Assembly: GCA_964504335.1 (NCBI GenBank) | Contig: CAZDET010000024.1 | Span: 3,468-67,467, forward strand | Direction of reading: 5' to 3' | Source: CAZDET01 sp964504335 | Lineage (GTDB): Bacteria > Bacteroidota > Bacteroidia > Chitinophagales > Saprospiraceae | DNA: 64,000 nucleotides | Part shown: positions 16,321 through 24,925 of the stretch, one piece after another | Layout: every line of letters starts with the position of its first letter | Position numbering within the stretch: the first letter of the stretch is position 1 | Program-made: the position numbers and the translations under genes | Notes under the pieces: generated by a model | Databases searched by the model: none | What the model was told of the DNA's origin: nothing | Seen by the model: the letters and a program-made list of their open reading frames with translations, nothing else

Positions 16321-16496
16321 TAGCTTGGCACCTCGGCCCTCCGGCCGGTGGCTGGGCTCGGGGCGCCCCACACCATGTGGGTGGGTATATAATAAATGGC
16401 CCACCCACCTTACCTGCCAACCCTTGGGGCTACAGGCAGCCGAGGCGCGCGCCATGCACGCGGCTACCAGCAATGGAAACGGCCGTGTGAAAAAGT
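16321..16496 (+). repeat. Structured intergenic element, copy A
   Basis: This gene-free spacer (16244-16662, between convergent genes) holds an element of about 170 nt that aligns along its length with 58240-58410 read on the minus strand. Shared blocks in order are CACACCAT, the hairpin GTGGGTGGG (16377-16385) with CCCACCCAC (16400-16408), CTGCC (16414-16418) pairing with GGCAG (16435-16439) around a TTGGGG-containing loop, GCACGC, ACGGCCG, and an A-run. The first hairpin is perfectly paired here. No open frame of note is present. It could be a small RNA, a REP-like mobile element or a transcript-end structure. Function is unknown. Confidence 0.65.
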
Positions 16497-16662
16497 GGGC
16501 TATTTTGAGAACGGCTGCCGCGTGGACAGCTATTGAATGGTGCTGCAAAGATACTTACTTAGCACCTAACAAGCAAGCCCTGATTTGCTCCAACTCCAAA
16601 AACTCCTACTCCGACCATTTTGATGCGTTTGCCCTAAATTCCGATGCATAGATGGCGGAGAT

Positions 16663-17805
16663 CTACCGGAATAACAGTTGAATCTTGCGCCAATCCACCA
16701 GCTTAAAATTCTGGGGTAGAGCCGTGTCCCCGTCCGTATTGAAACCATCCTGAACGATGAGCAGACCATTTGGAAATAATGGGCTTAGGCTATCGCTCAC
16801 CACCTCTACACCATCGGTCTCCTCTGCGCCGTCAACTCCTTCGGAAGGACCAATTTTGAAGCTTCCGAGGTAGGATTGGTCCTGCCGATCAAACAGGGCG
16901 TAGGAGAAGTTGCCCTGGCTACTCGCAATCAGATAGCCTCCTGCCCCAATCTCGTAGATGGCTAGCCCCTCAATATCGTAGACAATAGCAGCATTAGTCG
17001 AATCGCTCCTGGGCACCAATGTCTTTTCGGAAGAGGAGTCCGGCTCGGCCGCAACCTGCCAAATGCCCCGGTTTTCTTCCCCGACGTAGAGCGTTTGGTA
17101 AAAAGCATCCACTACCATACCCTCTACCTGGCTGTCGAATTGCAGTTCGCGGACGAGCCGCAGATCAATAAGACTATCCCCTGCAGCTTGGAGCAAGTAT
17201 TGCTGGACCCGGCCATTTTTCGCGTTCGCTATGGCGTAAACCTCCTTGGTGATCGGACTCTGGTAAAAGCAAAACCCGTAAATGTCGTCCATCTGGGTGG
17301 TATCCATCAGAAAGGGCCGTGCCGATATGTCCTGGAGGTCGCCCGTCTGCGGGTCGATCCGAAAGATATCGATAGATTGATCCGACCGGTTACTCCCGCC
17401 GAGTAGATCCATCCGCTGCTCCCCGAGTTCAAATTCGTAGGCTACATCGATGTTGTTGATGTTCCCGACCGCAAAATAATTTAGCTCGTTGCCGGACAGG
17501 TCGTAGACGGCAATACCCCCTCGTTTATTGGACCCGAAAATTTTGGAGCGAGCGGGATTTTCCCGGTCGATCCAGATGGCTGGGTCATCTGCTGCATCTT
17601 CTCCCTGAAGTGCCTGCACGGCTTCGGTTTCCACGTCGGGAGTGACCGAAAGCGGGATGGTCTTCTGGAGACGTCGGGAGGCCTCGTACTCCAATGAATC
17701 CAACATTGCTTCGGAAGGGGGGGGCTCTTCCGGAATTTCCTGATTACAGGTGGCTACCCACAACGCCAGCAGCAGGCAAGGAATAAAGAAATTCGATCGC
17801 TTCAT
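16663..17805 (-). CDS. Beta-propeller phytase, probable lipoprotein
   Basis: A 380-residue 3-phytase-like beta-propeller that would strip phosphate from phytate and related inositol phosphates. The N-terminus (MKRSNFFIPCLLLALWVATC) looks like a lipoprotein signal with the lipid-modified Cys20. Family motifs include DDPAIWIDRENPARSKIFGSNK, GGIAVYDLSGNEL, NNIDVAYEFELG, EGMVVDAFYQTLYVGEENRGIW, YDIEGLAIYEIGAGGYLIASSQG and LFPNGLLIVQDGFN. The acidic residues at these points are calcium ligands in the family. The ATG at 17805 overlaps the stop of the upstream TonB receptor by one base, so the two are translationally coupled. An alternative ATG at 17838 lies inside the receptor gene and lacks a leader. 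Confidence 0.93.
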   Translation of the reverse strand: MKRSNFFIPCLLLALWVATCNQEIPEEPPPSEAMLDSLEYEASRRLQKTIPLSVTPDVETEAVQALQGEDAADDPAIWIDRENPARSKIFGSNKRGGIAVYDLSGNELNYFAVGNINNIDVAYEFELGEQRMDLLGGSNRSDQSIDIFRIDPQTGDLQDISARPFLMDTTQMDDIYGFCFYQSPITKEVYAIANAKNGRVQQYLLQAAGDSLIDLRLVRELQFDSQVEGMVVDAFYQTLYVGEENRGIWQVAAEPDSSSEKTLVPRSDSTNAAIVYDIEGLAIYEIGAGGYLIASSQGNFSYALFDRQDQSYLGSFKIGPSEGVDGAEETDGVEVVSDSLSPLFPNGLLIVQDGFNTDGDTALPQNFKLVDWRKIQLLFR

Positions 17806-20675
17806 TAGTAAGTAAGTTTGAAGCCTACCCGCGCCCACCAGGAGTAATATTCAGATTGCTGGGTGAGATCCTCCTGTCCGAGATAAAGTCGGAGCGGAGT
17901 GTCGATGATATTGAGAACATCCGCAAACACATTGATGTGGCGAGTAATCTGGTAGTTCGTGGTGAAGTCGAGTCGGAGAGACGAGTCGAAGTACTCGTCC
18001 AAATCCGGATCGGCACCGAGCTGGAAGAGGAAATCATCCTGATAGTTGGCCGTAAGGCGTGCGAAAAAGCGATCGGCATCATAAAAAAGGGCCAGGTTGG
18101 CGGCGTGGGGAGACTGACCGGGTAGGGGAAGCGTCTCCTCCGCATCGGTTGTGGTGTTGACGGTCAATTCTTCTTCCCCAAATTGGACGATAGCATCGGC
18201 GAAGTTGGCTGATACGCGCTCCTTGATGCGGGCCTCGGAATAGGTATAGGTGTAGTTAGTGTAGATGCCAAAGTTGCTCCAGAAACTCGGTAGGAAATCG
18301 AATTTGAACTGAGCTTGCAGTTCAGCCCCGTACACCCGGGCCGAAATACCGTTTACAGCTTGAGTGATTTCTACGAGCGGGCAGGCGCTGAAATCTTCAC
18401 ATTCGTGGGCGAAGCGCTTGAAGAAGAAGATGAAGTCTTGAATGTTTTTATAGAATACTCCTCCAGACAAGATGCTACGCCGATAGTAGCGCTCAGCCAG
18501 TAAGTCGATATTGAGAGAGAGCGGGTAATCCAAATTGGGATTGCCAAACTTGACCTCCTCGCGGTCCTGTTCGCGGTAAGGGATCACGTCCTCGAAATTG
18601 GGGCGGGAGTAGGAATAGGTAAGGCCAGCTCGTAGGTTGATCTTTTCATTCAGGGCATAACGCGCTTGAAACTGGGGCAGCACGAAGGTGTGGGTTCGCT
18701 CGTCGGTGAGGGTATCGATACCGACGAAGCGTCCGCGATCCAGTAAGATGTTTCGACCGACGTAGTCGATATCTGTATGTTCCATCCGCACGCCCCCGAT
18801 GAGCATCAGCTTGCCGAAATCCTGCCGGACCATGCCGTAGCCGGCGTAGATAATTTCTTCGGCTTCGTAATCTTCTCCGAAGGAAGCCACCCGGGTACCC
18901 GTTCGGTCGATAATAAAAAACTGCGGATAGGACTCGTAGAAATCCCGCAGCAGTTTCGGGGAGGGCATGAATTCGAGCAGATAGCCTTCTCCGAGCAAAT
19001 CCGTGTCGCGAAATCCGTCATTGACGGTCGTTAGGCTGAGGGGCGGTCCTTCACCGGGATAGATATTAGAGGTTTGAAAATACGCGCCGAGATTCAGGGC
19101 TCGGATGTCCCGGTCTTTTTGTTTATACCGAATTTTTCCGCCGACTTTAAAGTAGCCGTCGGTAGCGCCCGGTAAAAAGAAGGGGATGCTTAGATTGACG
19201 CGAGGGGTAAAGTTTTGGTCGGTTACTTCCGTGTCTTCGAATAGTAATTCCTCCAGTTCAAATTCATCGTAGTTGGTGGCATTTACCGCGTTGCTGGGCA
19301 CCGGGAAAGTAGCTCTCGGAAAATCGGGATCGGATAGGTCAAAATCGATATTGATTGCCTGGCCGGGGCTGTCGAAGACGGCTTCCAGCTTGTCGGGTTC
19401 TAATTCCCGGGCGTAGGCATAAAACAGCTGGTAATCGAGCGTTGCCTGGCCAATCCGGTGTTCGCCACCTAGCGCCAGGGTGCTGAGTTCCTGCCGCTTG
19501 ACGCGTTCACGGACATCGTGGTTCACACCTCCAAAGAGGTAAAAAGTAGCCGATACGGCATCATCGAGTTCGTATATCAGGCGCCGTCGTGTTTCGTCGT
19601 CCGTAAAGCTGTTATACATGCCCTGGAGGTAAATGCGGGAGTTTTCGTTGAAGCGAAGGTCCATTGAAGGGCTCACGCCAATGCGCGTGCGCACCAGATC
19701 GTAGTGGCGCAGTTGCACCTCGCGATACTGCACGAAGAAGTTTTCCCGTCCGGCATCCTGACTCCCGAAAAAAGGTCCTTTCACGAAATCAAACTCCAGA
19801 TTATCGGAGCCACGCTCGTTGCGGAAGTAGCTGGAGTTGATGTGGAATCCAAATTTACCGTAGCGCTGACCGTAAGAAAACTGCGCCTGATAGTTGGGGG
19901 TCTGTCGGATATTGGCGTAGCCACCGGAAAGGGTGAGTCGTACCTCCGGGTCGGGGCCGGCCGCCTCCTTGGTTTTGATATTGACATTACCGGCAATCCC
20001 GTCGGCATCCATATCGGGGGTTAGTACTTTGGTAACCTCGATCGATTCGATCTGGTCGCTGGGGATGATATCTAGGCCGACATAGCGCACGTTGCCCTCG
20101 GGCGAAGGGATTTGCTCGCCGTTGACCTGGAAAGTGGTGAGTTCGGGGGGGGTGCCGCGCAACTGCACGAAACGACCTTCTCCCTGATCGCGTTGCAAGG
20201 TGATGCCGGGAATCCGTTGCAGTACTTCCGCTGCATTGAGATCGGGAAAGGTCGCGATCTGCTCGGCGGAAATAATATTCTTAATGCTCTCGGCCTGTTT
20301 CTGTTCGATCATGGCCTGGATGGTGCCACCGGCCTGGCCCCGGACGGTTACTTCCTCGAGAGAAAATTCGGATTCATTCATGCTAATGCGAATAGAACGG
20401 GTCGCATTGCTTCGCAAGTCGAGCGTTTGTCGGTAGGAGCGATATCCGAGATAGGAAATGACGAGGGTAACCCGGGGTGAAGAAATGTCGTCAATTCGAA
20501 ACTGCCCCTGCTCATCAGTATTGGTACCAAGAGTGGTGCCCTCGATTGCTACGGCGGCGGAAGCCATTGGTTGTCCGGTCTTGGCATCCAATACCTGGCC
20601 GCTTACAGAATAGGATTGGGCAACTGCAACCAGACTAAGTCCCAAGAAAAAACAGAAGAGAAGTGGGCGTATCAT
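17805..20675 (-). CDS. TonB-dependent outer-membrane receptor linked to phytase
   Basis: A 956-residue receptor. It has a signal peptide (MIRPLLFCFFLGLSLVAVAQ), a carboxypeptidase-D-like regulatory domain (about 21-110, with SGQVLDAKTGQPMASAAVAIEG and VISYLGYRS) and a plug domain (ATFPDLNAAEVLQRIPGITLQRDQGEGRFVQLRG and on). A C-terminal barrel follows, ending WWARVGFKLTY. It is not SusC-like in its plug, and no SusD gene is nearby. The downstream phytase is coupled to it by a TAATG overlap, so the natural substrate is probably an inositol phosphate or its breakdown product. A -7 box and a 12-bp inverted repeat lie just upstream. Confidence 0.92.
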   Translation of the reverse strand: MIRPLLFCFFLGLSLVAVAQSYSVSGQVLDAKTGQPMASAAVAIEGTTLGTNTDEQGQFRIDDISSPRVTLVISYLGYRSYRQTLDLRSNATRSIRISMNESEFSLEEVTVRGQAGGTIQAMIEQKQAESIKNIISAEQIATFPDLNAAEVLQRIPGITLQRDQGEGRFVQLRGTPPELTTFQVNGEQIPSPEGNVRYVGLDIIPSDQIESIEVTKVLTPDMDADGIAGNVNIKTKEAAGPDPEVRLTLSGGYANIRQTPNYQAQFSYGQRYGKFGFHINSSYFRNERGSDNLEFDFVKGPFFGSQDAGRENFFVQYREVQLRHYDLVRTRIGVSPSMDLRFNENSRIYLQGMYNSFTDDETRRRLIYELDDAVSATFYLFGGVNHDVRERVKRQELSTLALGGEHRIGQATLDYQLFYAYARELEPDKLEAVFDSPGQAINIDFDLSDPDFPRATFPVPSNAVNATNYDEFELEELLFEDTEVTDQNFTPRVNLSIPFFLPGATDGYFKVGGKIRYKQKDRDIRALNLGAYFQTSNIYPGEGPPLSLTTVNDGFRDTDLLGEGYLLEFMPSPKLLRDFYESYPQFFIIDRTGTRVASFGEDYEAEEIIYAGYGMVRQDFGKLMLIGGVRMEHTDIDYVGRNILLDRGRFVGIDTLTDERTHTFVLPQFQARYALNEKINLRAGLTYSYSRPNFEDVIPYREQDREEVKFGNPNLDYPLSLNIDLLAERYYRRSILSGGVFYKNIQDFIFFFKRFAHECEDFSACPLVEITQAVNGISARVYGAELQAQFKFDFLPSFWSNFGIYTNYTYTYSEARIKERVSANFADAIVQFGEEELTVNTTTDAEETLPLPGQSPHAANLALFYDADRFFARLTANYQDDFLFQLGADPDLDEYFDSSLRLDFTTNYQITRHINVFADVLNIIDTPLRLYLGQEDLTQQSEYYSWWARVGFKLTY

Positions 20676-20695
20676 ATTCGAGTGGGTAAGAAGGT

Positions 20696-20739
20696 GGGAG
20701 GTAAGGCATTCAAAGAGGACGCCTTACCTCCCAAATTTA
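20696..20739 (-). promoter_or_regulatory. Promoter with a 12-bp inverted repeat ahead of the receptor-phytase operon
   Basis: On the minus strand TAAATTTG (20739-20732) is an exact TAnnTTTG box. Next to it is a perfect 12-bp inverted repeat, with arms GGGAGGTAAGGC at 20696-20707 and GCCTTACCTCCC at 20721-20732 and a 13-nt loop. Transcription should start within the repeat, about 50 nt before the ATG. The repeat could be an operator at the start site or a 5' mRNA hairpin. It has no T-run, so a terminator for the upstream gene is less likely. Confidence 0.6.
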
Positions 20740-20786
20740 TAGATACGTATTGAATTACAGCGACTTGAAAATGTAGTGATGAATTA

Positions 20787-22427
20787 CTACTTCACCACTA
20801 GCTGCTGTACGTAGAGTTGGTCATTCTGAAGTGCTTGCAGCACGTAGATGCCCGCCGGCAGGCCATCAGTGGAGAGGTCTACCTGATTGCGGTATTCGGT
20901 GTAAACATTGCGCAGAACCTGACCACTGAGGTTGATCAAGCGAATTGTGGCCGGGCGGTCGGTTTCGAGCTGTACGGTGACTCCATTGGGGCCCACAGGG
21001 TTAGGAAATACCGTGAGTGGCTTGGCTTCCGGGTAAAGCTCGTCGACAGAAACGGTATTTGCCGAGCTGAAGTACACGGTAAGTTGTGGTACGCGCTCGG
21101 GGTGGTTTTGCCCGTCGCCGCCGTCTTCGGGATCGGCGATGTTTTCGAAGGCTTCCCATTCGCGGGCGTTCTCCAAATCGCTAGGGCCCTGATCACGACC
21201 CAGGAAAATGAAGGCCATCGCACTTCCGGTACGCCATCCCGGACGATCTACGATTTCCTGAACGAGATCGGTGATGTCTGGAGTGCGGTACGGCTGATAG
21301 ATGGTCCAGGGTTCGGCTACGGTCCATTCTACCTGCGCTTCTGTGGATGGGCGGGCGTCGATCAGCATATCTTCGGTGAAGGTGGCCGCACTGTCGGTTG
21401 CCTCGGCGTAGATGGTGATTTCTGCGACATCTTCGGCGGTCTTGTCTTCGTGCGACCAAACGGTGATGTAAGCGGAGTCGATCAGCGCACCCTGTGGGAA
21501 GGGGAGATTGACAAAGCGCATTCCGGCCGTAAGGATATTCTGATCTTCCGGCTCACCTTCCCAACCGGCGTCAATATCATCGTCGAAAAGTGCGTCGATT
21601 TCGTCGTTTTCCTGCTCAGCGTCATCCGACGAGACGGGAAAGTTTACACGCTCTTCATCCTCGTCGGTAACGACACCTGTCTGTTGGATGCGGGTAGAGA
21701 AGGCGGCGTTAGTCACGGTGTAGTAAATAACGAGCTGGGGTACGCGCTCGGGATGGCGTTGGCCGTCGCCGCCGTCTTCGGGGTCGGCGATGTTTTCGAA
21801 GGCTTCCCATTCGCGGGCGTTCTCTAAATCGCTCGGCCCCTGGTTGCGACCAAGGAAGATGAAGGCCATGGCATTGCCAACCTTCCAGCCATCGCGATTT
21901 ACCAGTTCCTGTACGATGGGCGTCAGATCAGACGTGCGGTACGGCTGGTAGATGGTCCAGGGCTCGGCTACGGTCCATTCTACCTGCGCCTCGGTAGACG
22001 GGCGGGCGTCGATCAGCATGTCTTCCGTAAAGGTAGTAGCGCTATCAGTGGCTTCCCCATAGATGGTAATTTCTGCGACGTCTTCGGCGGTTTTGTCTTC
22101 GTGCGACCAAACCCGGATGAACGCAGAATCGATGACGGCATTTTGGGGGATCAGAATATTGCGAAAACGCATACCCGCAGTCAGGATGTTCTGATCCTCG
22201 GGTTCGCCTTCCCAGCCGGCGTCGATATCATCGTCGAAAAGCGCGTCGATTTCGTCGTTTTCCTGCTCGGCATCGTCAGAAGAGACGGCAAAGTCAATCC
22301 GCTCTTCATCGATATCGGTAATGGTATCCGTTACCATGATTCGGCGGGAGAATTCGAAATTTTGCGCCTGAGCGGCGAGGCTGCCTATCAGCAGTAGGGC
22401 AACTAAAGAGGGTAAAAATTTGGTCAT
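20787..22427 (-). CDS. T9SS-exported protein with two tandem near-identical beta-sandwich domains
   Basis: 546 residues from the ATG at 22427 (MTKFLPSLVALLLIGSLAAQAQ is the signal peptide). The in-frame ATG at 22484 would bury it behind 19 residues. Two copies of a domain follow, repeating every 217 residues. Each has an acidic stretch (DAEQENDEIDALFDDDIDA), the segments SHEDKTAEDVAEITIY, STEAQVEWTVAEPWTIYQPYR and FIFLGR, and an Asp-rich DPEDGGDGQ loop. Domains of this pattern occur in many secreted bacterial proteins as carbohydrate- or cell-surface-binding modules, and the acidic loops suggest calcium binding. A type A sorting domain ends the protein (VFPNPVGPNGVTV to QQLVVK). No enzymatic motif is seen. 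Confidence 0.85.
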   Translation of the reverse strand: MTKFLPSLVALLLIGSLAAQAQNFEFSRRIMVTDTITDIDEERIDFAVSSDDAEQENDEIDALFDDDIDAGWEGEPEDQNILTAGMRFRNILIPQNAVIDSAFIRVWSHEDKTAEDVAEITIYGEATDSATTFTEDMLIDARPSTEAQVEWTVAEPWTIYQPYRTSDLTPIVQELVNRDGWKVGNAMAFIFLGRNQGPSDLENAREWEAFENIADPEDGGDGQRHPERVPQLVIYYTVTNAAFSTRIQQTGVVTDEDEERVNFPVSSDDAEQENDEIDALFDDDIDAGWEGEPEDQNILTAGMRFVNLPFPQGALIDSAYITVWSHEDKTAEDVAEITIYAEATDSAATFTEDMLIDARPSTEAQVEWTVAEPWTIYQPYRTPDITDLVQEIVDRPGWRTGSAMAFIFLGRDQGPSDLENAREWEAFENIADPEDGGDGQNHPERVPQLTVYFSSANTVSVDELYPEAKPLTVFPNPVGPNGVTVQLETDRPATIRLINLSGQVLRNVYTEYRNQVDLSTDGLPAGIYVLQALQNDQLYVQQLVVK

Positions 22428-22811
22428 GGATAGTGTGTTTTGGTTGTAGAAAATGCTCTTACTGCAAAGGTTAAAATCCAACATGGCGCGAGAAAGCTCT
22501 TAACCGAATGATAAAGTAGAGGCAACATTTGGATAACTTAATCCATTGATTATCCGAACCTTGCTGAAGCGGGGGAGTCCCGGATGTTTGGGGAGCTAGT
22601 CCCAAGCCACTTTGCATCAGGTATATCACCTTGAACGGCGTGTTGCTCAAAGCCCTCATCGTCAATTTACAATTACAACGGTAAGAATCGACGGTACTTC
22701 GGTGATGATATAAGGAAATCAGAACAAATGACGTTACCAATGGAGAATGGTACCTCGTTTGTAGAATGATGTAGGATTCGCGATCTAATTTTCAGCATTT
22801 AATCACCTCGC
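22428..22811. other. Intergenic region between divergent genes
   Basis: A 384-bp spacer without a credible open frame. On the minus strand AACCTTTG, about 40 nt before the start at 22427, is one base from the TAnnTTTG box. On the plus strand TAATTTTC (around 22796) lies just before the DUF1990 start and is also one base off. I see no strong inverted repeat or RNA gene here. Confidence 0.5.
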
Positions 22812-23405
22812 ATGCGTCGTTTTGAACGCTTTCCCACCTACGAGACCTTACTTGCCGCCCGGCAAGAGCTGAGTTCCGAATCATTCTCCTATCCCGAAGT
22901 CGGTGCTACACGGGAGGAGGCATTACCCGAGGCATACGATCACGATTGTTCAGAGATTTTTATAGGGAAGGGGCCTCAGGCCCTACAGGCTGGACGCTCC
23001 GTGCTACGGGCCTGGCAGCAATTTCCACCGAACTGGACGCGTGTTTTCCCCGCCAATGCTGCCATCGAACCAGGCACCGACGTATTAGTACTGCTACGGA
23101 CGTTTGGCTTTTGGTGGCTCAACGGCAGCCGCATCGTGTATACCATTGATGAGCCCGATCATTATGGATTTGCATACGGTACGCTGGAATCGCACGTAGA
23201 ACAGGGCGAAGAATGCTTTGAACTAGTGATGGATGCTTCGGAGAACGTGCAGTATCGCTTATCGGCTTTCAGCCGACCGGGTTACTGGGCATCGAAACTC
23301 GCCTATCCATTCGCGCGTCGCCAACAATTGCGCTTTGCCCGGCACAGTATTCAGCGCATGCGCAAACTCGCCGAGGAAATGCAAGCCGGAGTATTTCGAC
23401 AGTAA
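22812..23405 (+). CDS. DUF1990 family protein
   Basis: A 197-residue cytoplasmic protein of the DUF1990 family, found in plants and bacteria. Signatures include a Tyr-containing FSYPEVGATREEALPEAYDHDCSE near the start, LQAGRSVLRAWQQFPPNW, DVLVLLRTFGFWWLNGSRIVYTIDEPDHYGFAYGTLESHVEQGEECFEL, and YRLSAFSRPGYWASKLAYPFARRQQLRFARHSIQRM at the end. The family has a START-like or lipid-binding look, but no biochemical role is established. It stands alone and is followed by two hairpins. Confidence 0.9.
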   Translation: MRRFERFPTYETLLAARQELSSESFSYPEVGATREEALPEAYDHDCSEIFIGKGPQALQAGRSVLRAWQQFPPNWTRVFPANAAIEPGTDVLVLLRTFGFWWLNGSRIVYTIDEPDHYGFAYGTLESHVEQGEECFELVMDASENVQYRLSAFSRPGYWASKLAYPFARRQQLRFARHSIQRMRKLAEEMQAGVFRQ

Positions 23406-23420
23406 GAGGATTGGGAACAC

Positions 23421-23500
23421 GTACCCACCATCCCAGGCGGAGGTGGTTACCTTAGGGAAGCGCTGCAATCGGTTCGTTAGGAGTCGAGCCGATTGCAACG
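23421..23500. terminator. Two adjacent hairpins between convergent genes
   Basis: GTACCCACC (23421-23429) pairs with GGTGGTTAC (23442-23450) with one mismatch. A second and stronger stem, CGCTGCAATCGGTTCG (23461-23476) with CGAGCCGATTGCAACG (23485-23500), has two wobble positions around an 8-nt loop. They sit in the 122-bp gap between convergent genes. Neither has a T-run, so they are transcript-end structures rather than classical terminators. Confidence 0.45.
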
Positions 23501-23527
23501 AACGGCCAGGTCGATAGAAACGGGAAA

Positions 23528-23788
23528 CTACCGCGGAGCGCGGAGGACGGCCTCTTTTTCGACGCGTTTTTTGATAGCGTCTTTTAATTCGGGCGAGGCG
23601 GAAATTCGTTGAAGGTTAGCCCGGAGAAGTGCTTTATAGTTACGCTCGCGGCGTTGATTCAATTTAGAAGAGGATGGATCAGGACTAATCGTCTGATCGA
23701 CTTCGGCTTCAATACTTTCGGCGACTAGCAGCTCTAAACAATCGTTCACCTTCGTCTGAAGGTCCTGATGAATTGGCTTTCTGCGCAT
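23528..23788 (-). CDS. Small charged hypothetical protein
   Basis: An 86-residue frame starting MRRKPIHQDLQTKVNDCLELL. It is highly charged and helical, with ERNYKALLRANLQRISASPELKDAIKKRVEKEA near the C-terminus, and has no signal peptide or membrane segment. The composition looks coding, since the frame has an ordinary residue balance. I do not recognise a family. A possible DNA- or protein-binding adaptor is only a guess from charge. It is flanked by hairpins downstream and by a 291-bp gene-free stretch upstream. Confidence 0.55.
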   Translation of the reverse strand: MRRKPIHQDLQTKVNDCLELLVAESIEAEVDQTISPDPSSSKLNQRRERNYKALLRANLQRISASPELKDAIKKRVEKEAVLRAPR

Positions 23789-24079
23789 GACAACTTCGTT
23801 TTGGCCGTTCGCGTCGTTCCGAACCTACCGACCATGACGAAAAGCCGCCTCGCCCAACGACTTCCCTGCCGATACCCGGGAGGCGTTCCCAGGGGCGTGG
23901 TCGAAACCAGGAAGGAAGTTGTAGCGGTGCAATTAGCTTTTTTGGCATGATACAGTTGGTTGATTGCGGGCGACCCGTCCACTACGCTCTCTTCATCAGG
24001 ATCATTGAGGGTCTAGGCTGGAAGCGAAGTGGCGTGCGGGCCGCCCGGCCCGGAACGGAACCGGACGGCTCGTGAAAAA

Positions 24080-24658
24080 TTATTTGCTGAAACGATAATT
24101 AGTGTAACCGAGTGACTCGGCGTAAGTTTCCAATTTATCGGCCAGCTTGGCACGCGCACGCCGCAACCGCGACCTCACCGTATTGAGCTTCAGGTCGAGG
24201 ATCTCGGCGATTTCCTCGTATTGGAAATCTTCGAGGTCGGCCATAATCAACACGACGCGGAAGTCGAGGGGAAGCGCTTCTAAAGCGGTCTTGATCTCAT
24301 CGCCAAGTTGCCGCTCGATCAGGTCTATCCGCAAGTCGGGATAATCGGAAGCGGTAGCATCCATGTCGCGGAGGTTGTAGCTGTTAGCTTCCTCCAAATC
24401 GACGGTCTGGGGCTTCCGGGTCCGCTTGCGGTAGTCGTTGATGAAGTGGTTCTTGGCGATTTTGAACAACCAAGCGCGGGCGTTGGTACCTTGCTGGTAG
24501 GTGGAAATGGCACGAAAAGCCCGGAGCATAGTGTCCTGTACGAGATCATCGGCATCGCTCTCGTTCCCTGTTAGGTAGAATGCGAAATTGAACAGGCTAT
24601 CGAGTTCCGTCAGGATCTCCCGCTCAAAAATGCTCGTCATCTGGTCTTTCGTTACCAT
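24080..24658 (-). CDS. ECF-like sigma-70 family RNA polymerase sigma factor
   Basis: 192 residues from the ATG at 24658. Other in-frame ATGs at 24664, 24676 and 24688 add only a few residues and the exact start is unsure. Region 2 covers LDSLFNFAFYLTGNESDADDLVQDTMLRAF and ARAWLFKIAKNHFINDYRKR. Region 4 covers ALPLDFRVVLIMADLEDFQYEEIAEILDLKLNTVRSRLRRARAKL, a helix-turn-helix. No anti-sigma factor gene lies beside it, unlike most ECF sigma factors in Bacteroidota, so control may be transcriptional or by a distant partner. It is divergent from the Fur-family gene. Confidence 0.93.
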   Translation of the reverse strand: MVTKDQMTSIFEREILTELDSLFNFAFYLTGNESDADDLVQDTMLRAFRAISTYQQGTNARAWLFKIAKNHFINDYRKRTRKPQTVDLEEANSYNLRDMDATASDYPDLRIDLIERQLGDEIKTALEALPLDFRVVLIMADLEDFQYEEIAEILDLKLNTVRSRLRRARAKLADKLETYAESLGYTNYRFSK

Positions 24659-24699
24659 CACCATGACAAAATACATTAAGTGAGTCAAAAAATGCTACT

Positions 24700-24719
24700 C
24701 AGTAAAGGTTTCTTTACTG
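24700..24719. promoter_or_regulatory. Short inverted repeat upstream of the sigma factor gene
   Basis: CAGTAAAG (24700-24707) and CTTTACTG (24712-24719) form a perfect 8-bp repeat with a 4-nt spacer, about 40 bp before the sigma factor start on the minus strand. It could be an operator or the sigma factor's own recognition region. Confidence 0.4.
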
Positions 24720-24925
24720 GTGGTGAAGGGAGTAACCAGCTGGTTTTTCGATTAGTTCCCAACGGATTACTTTTTTTAAATCTTAGTTGTGTACGGGTTA
24801 GCTGTACGAATAACCAATCGAATCTCTAATTTTACAGGAAGCCGTTATTTACAGCTTCTACCTGCAACTATGTTGCGGCAAGCTTGTACTATTCCCAACA
24901 AGTCACCTAAATTGATTATACGATA

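Noticed and set aside
16244..16651. A 135-residue plus-strand frame in the spacer after the AraC gene
   Set aside because: It crosses the structured element, has no family motif or normal composition, and is explained by the GC-rich RNA-like sequence.
24015..24075. GC-rich run resembling the flank of structured copy B
   Set aside because: Only a short GCGTGCGGGCC/GGCCC-like similarity; the hairpin core and other blocks are absent, so shared base composition explains it. The rest of 23789-24079 shows no gene.
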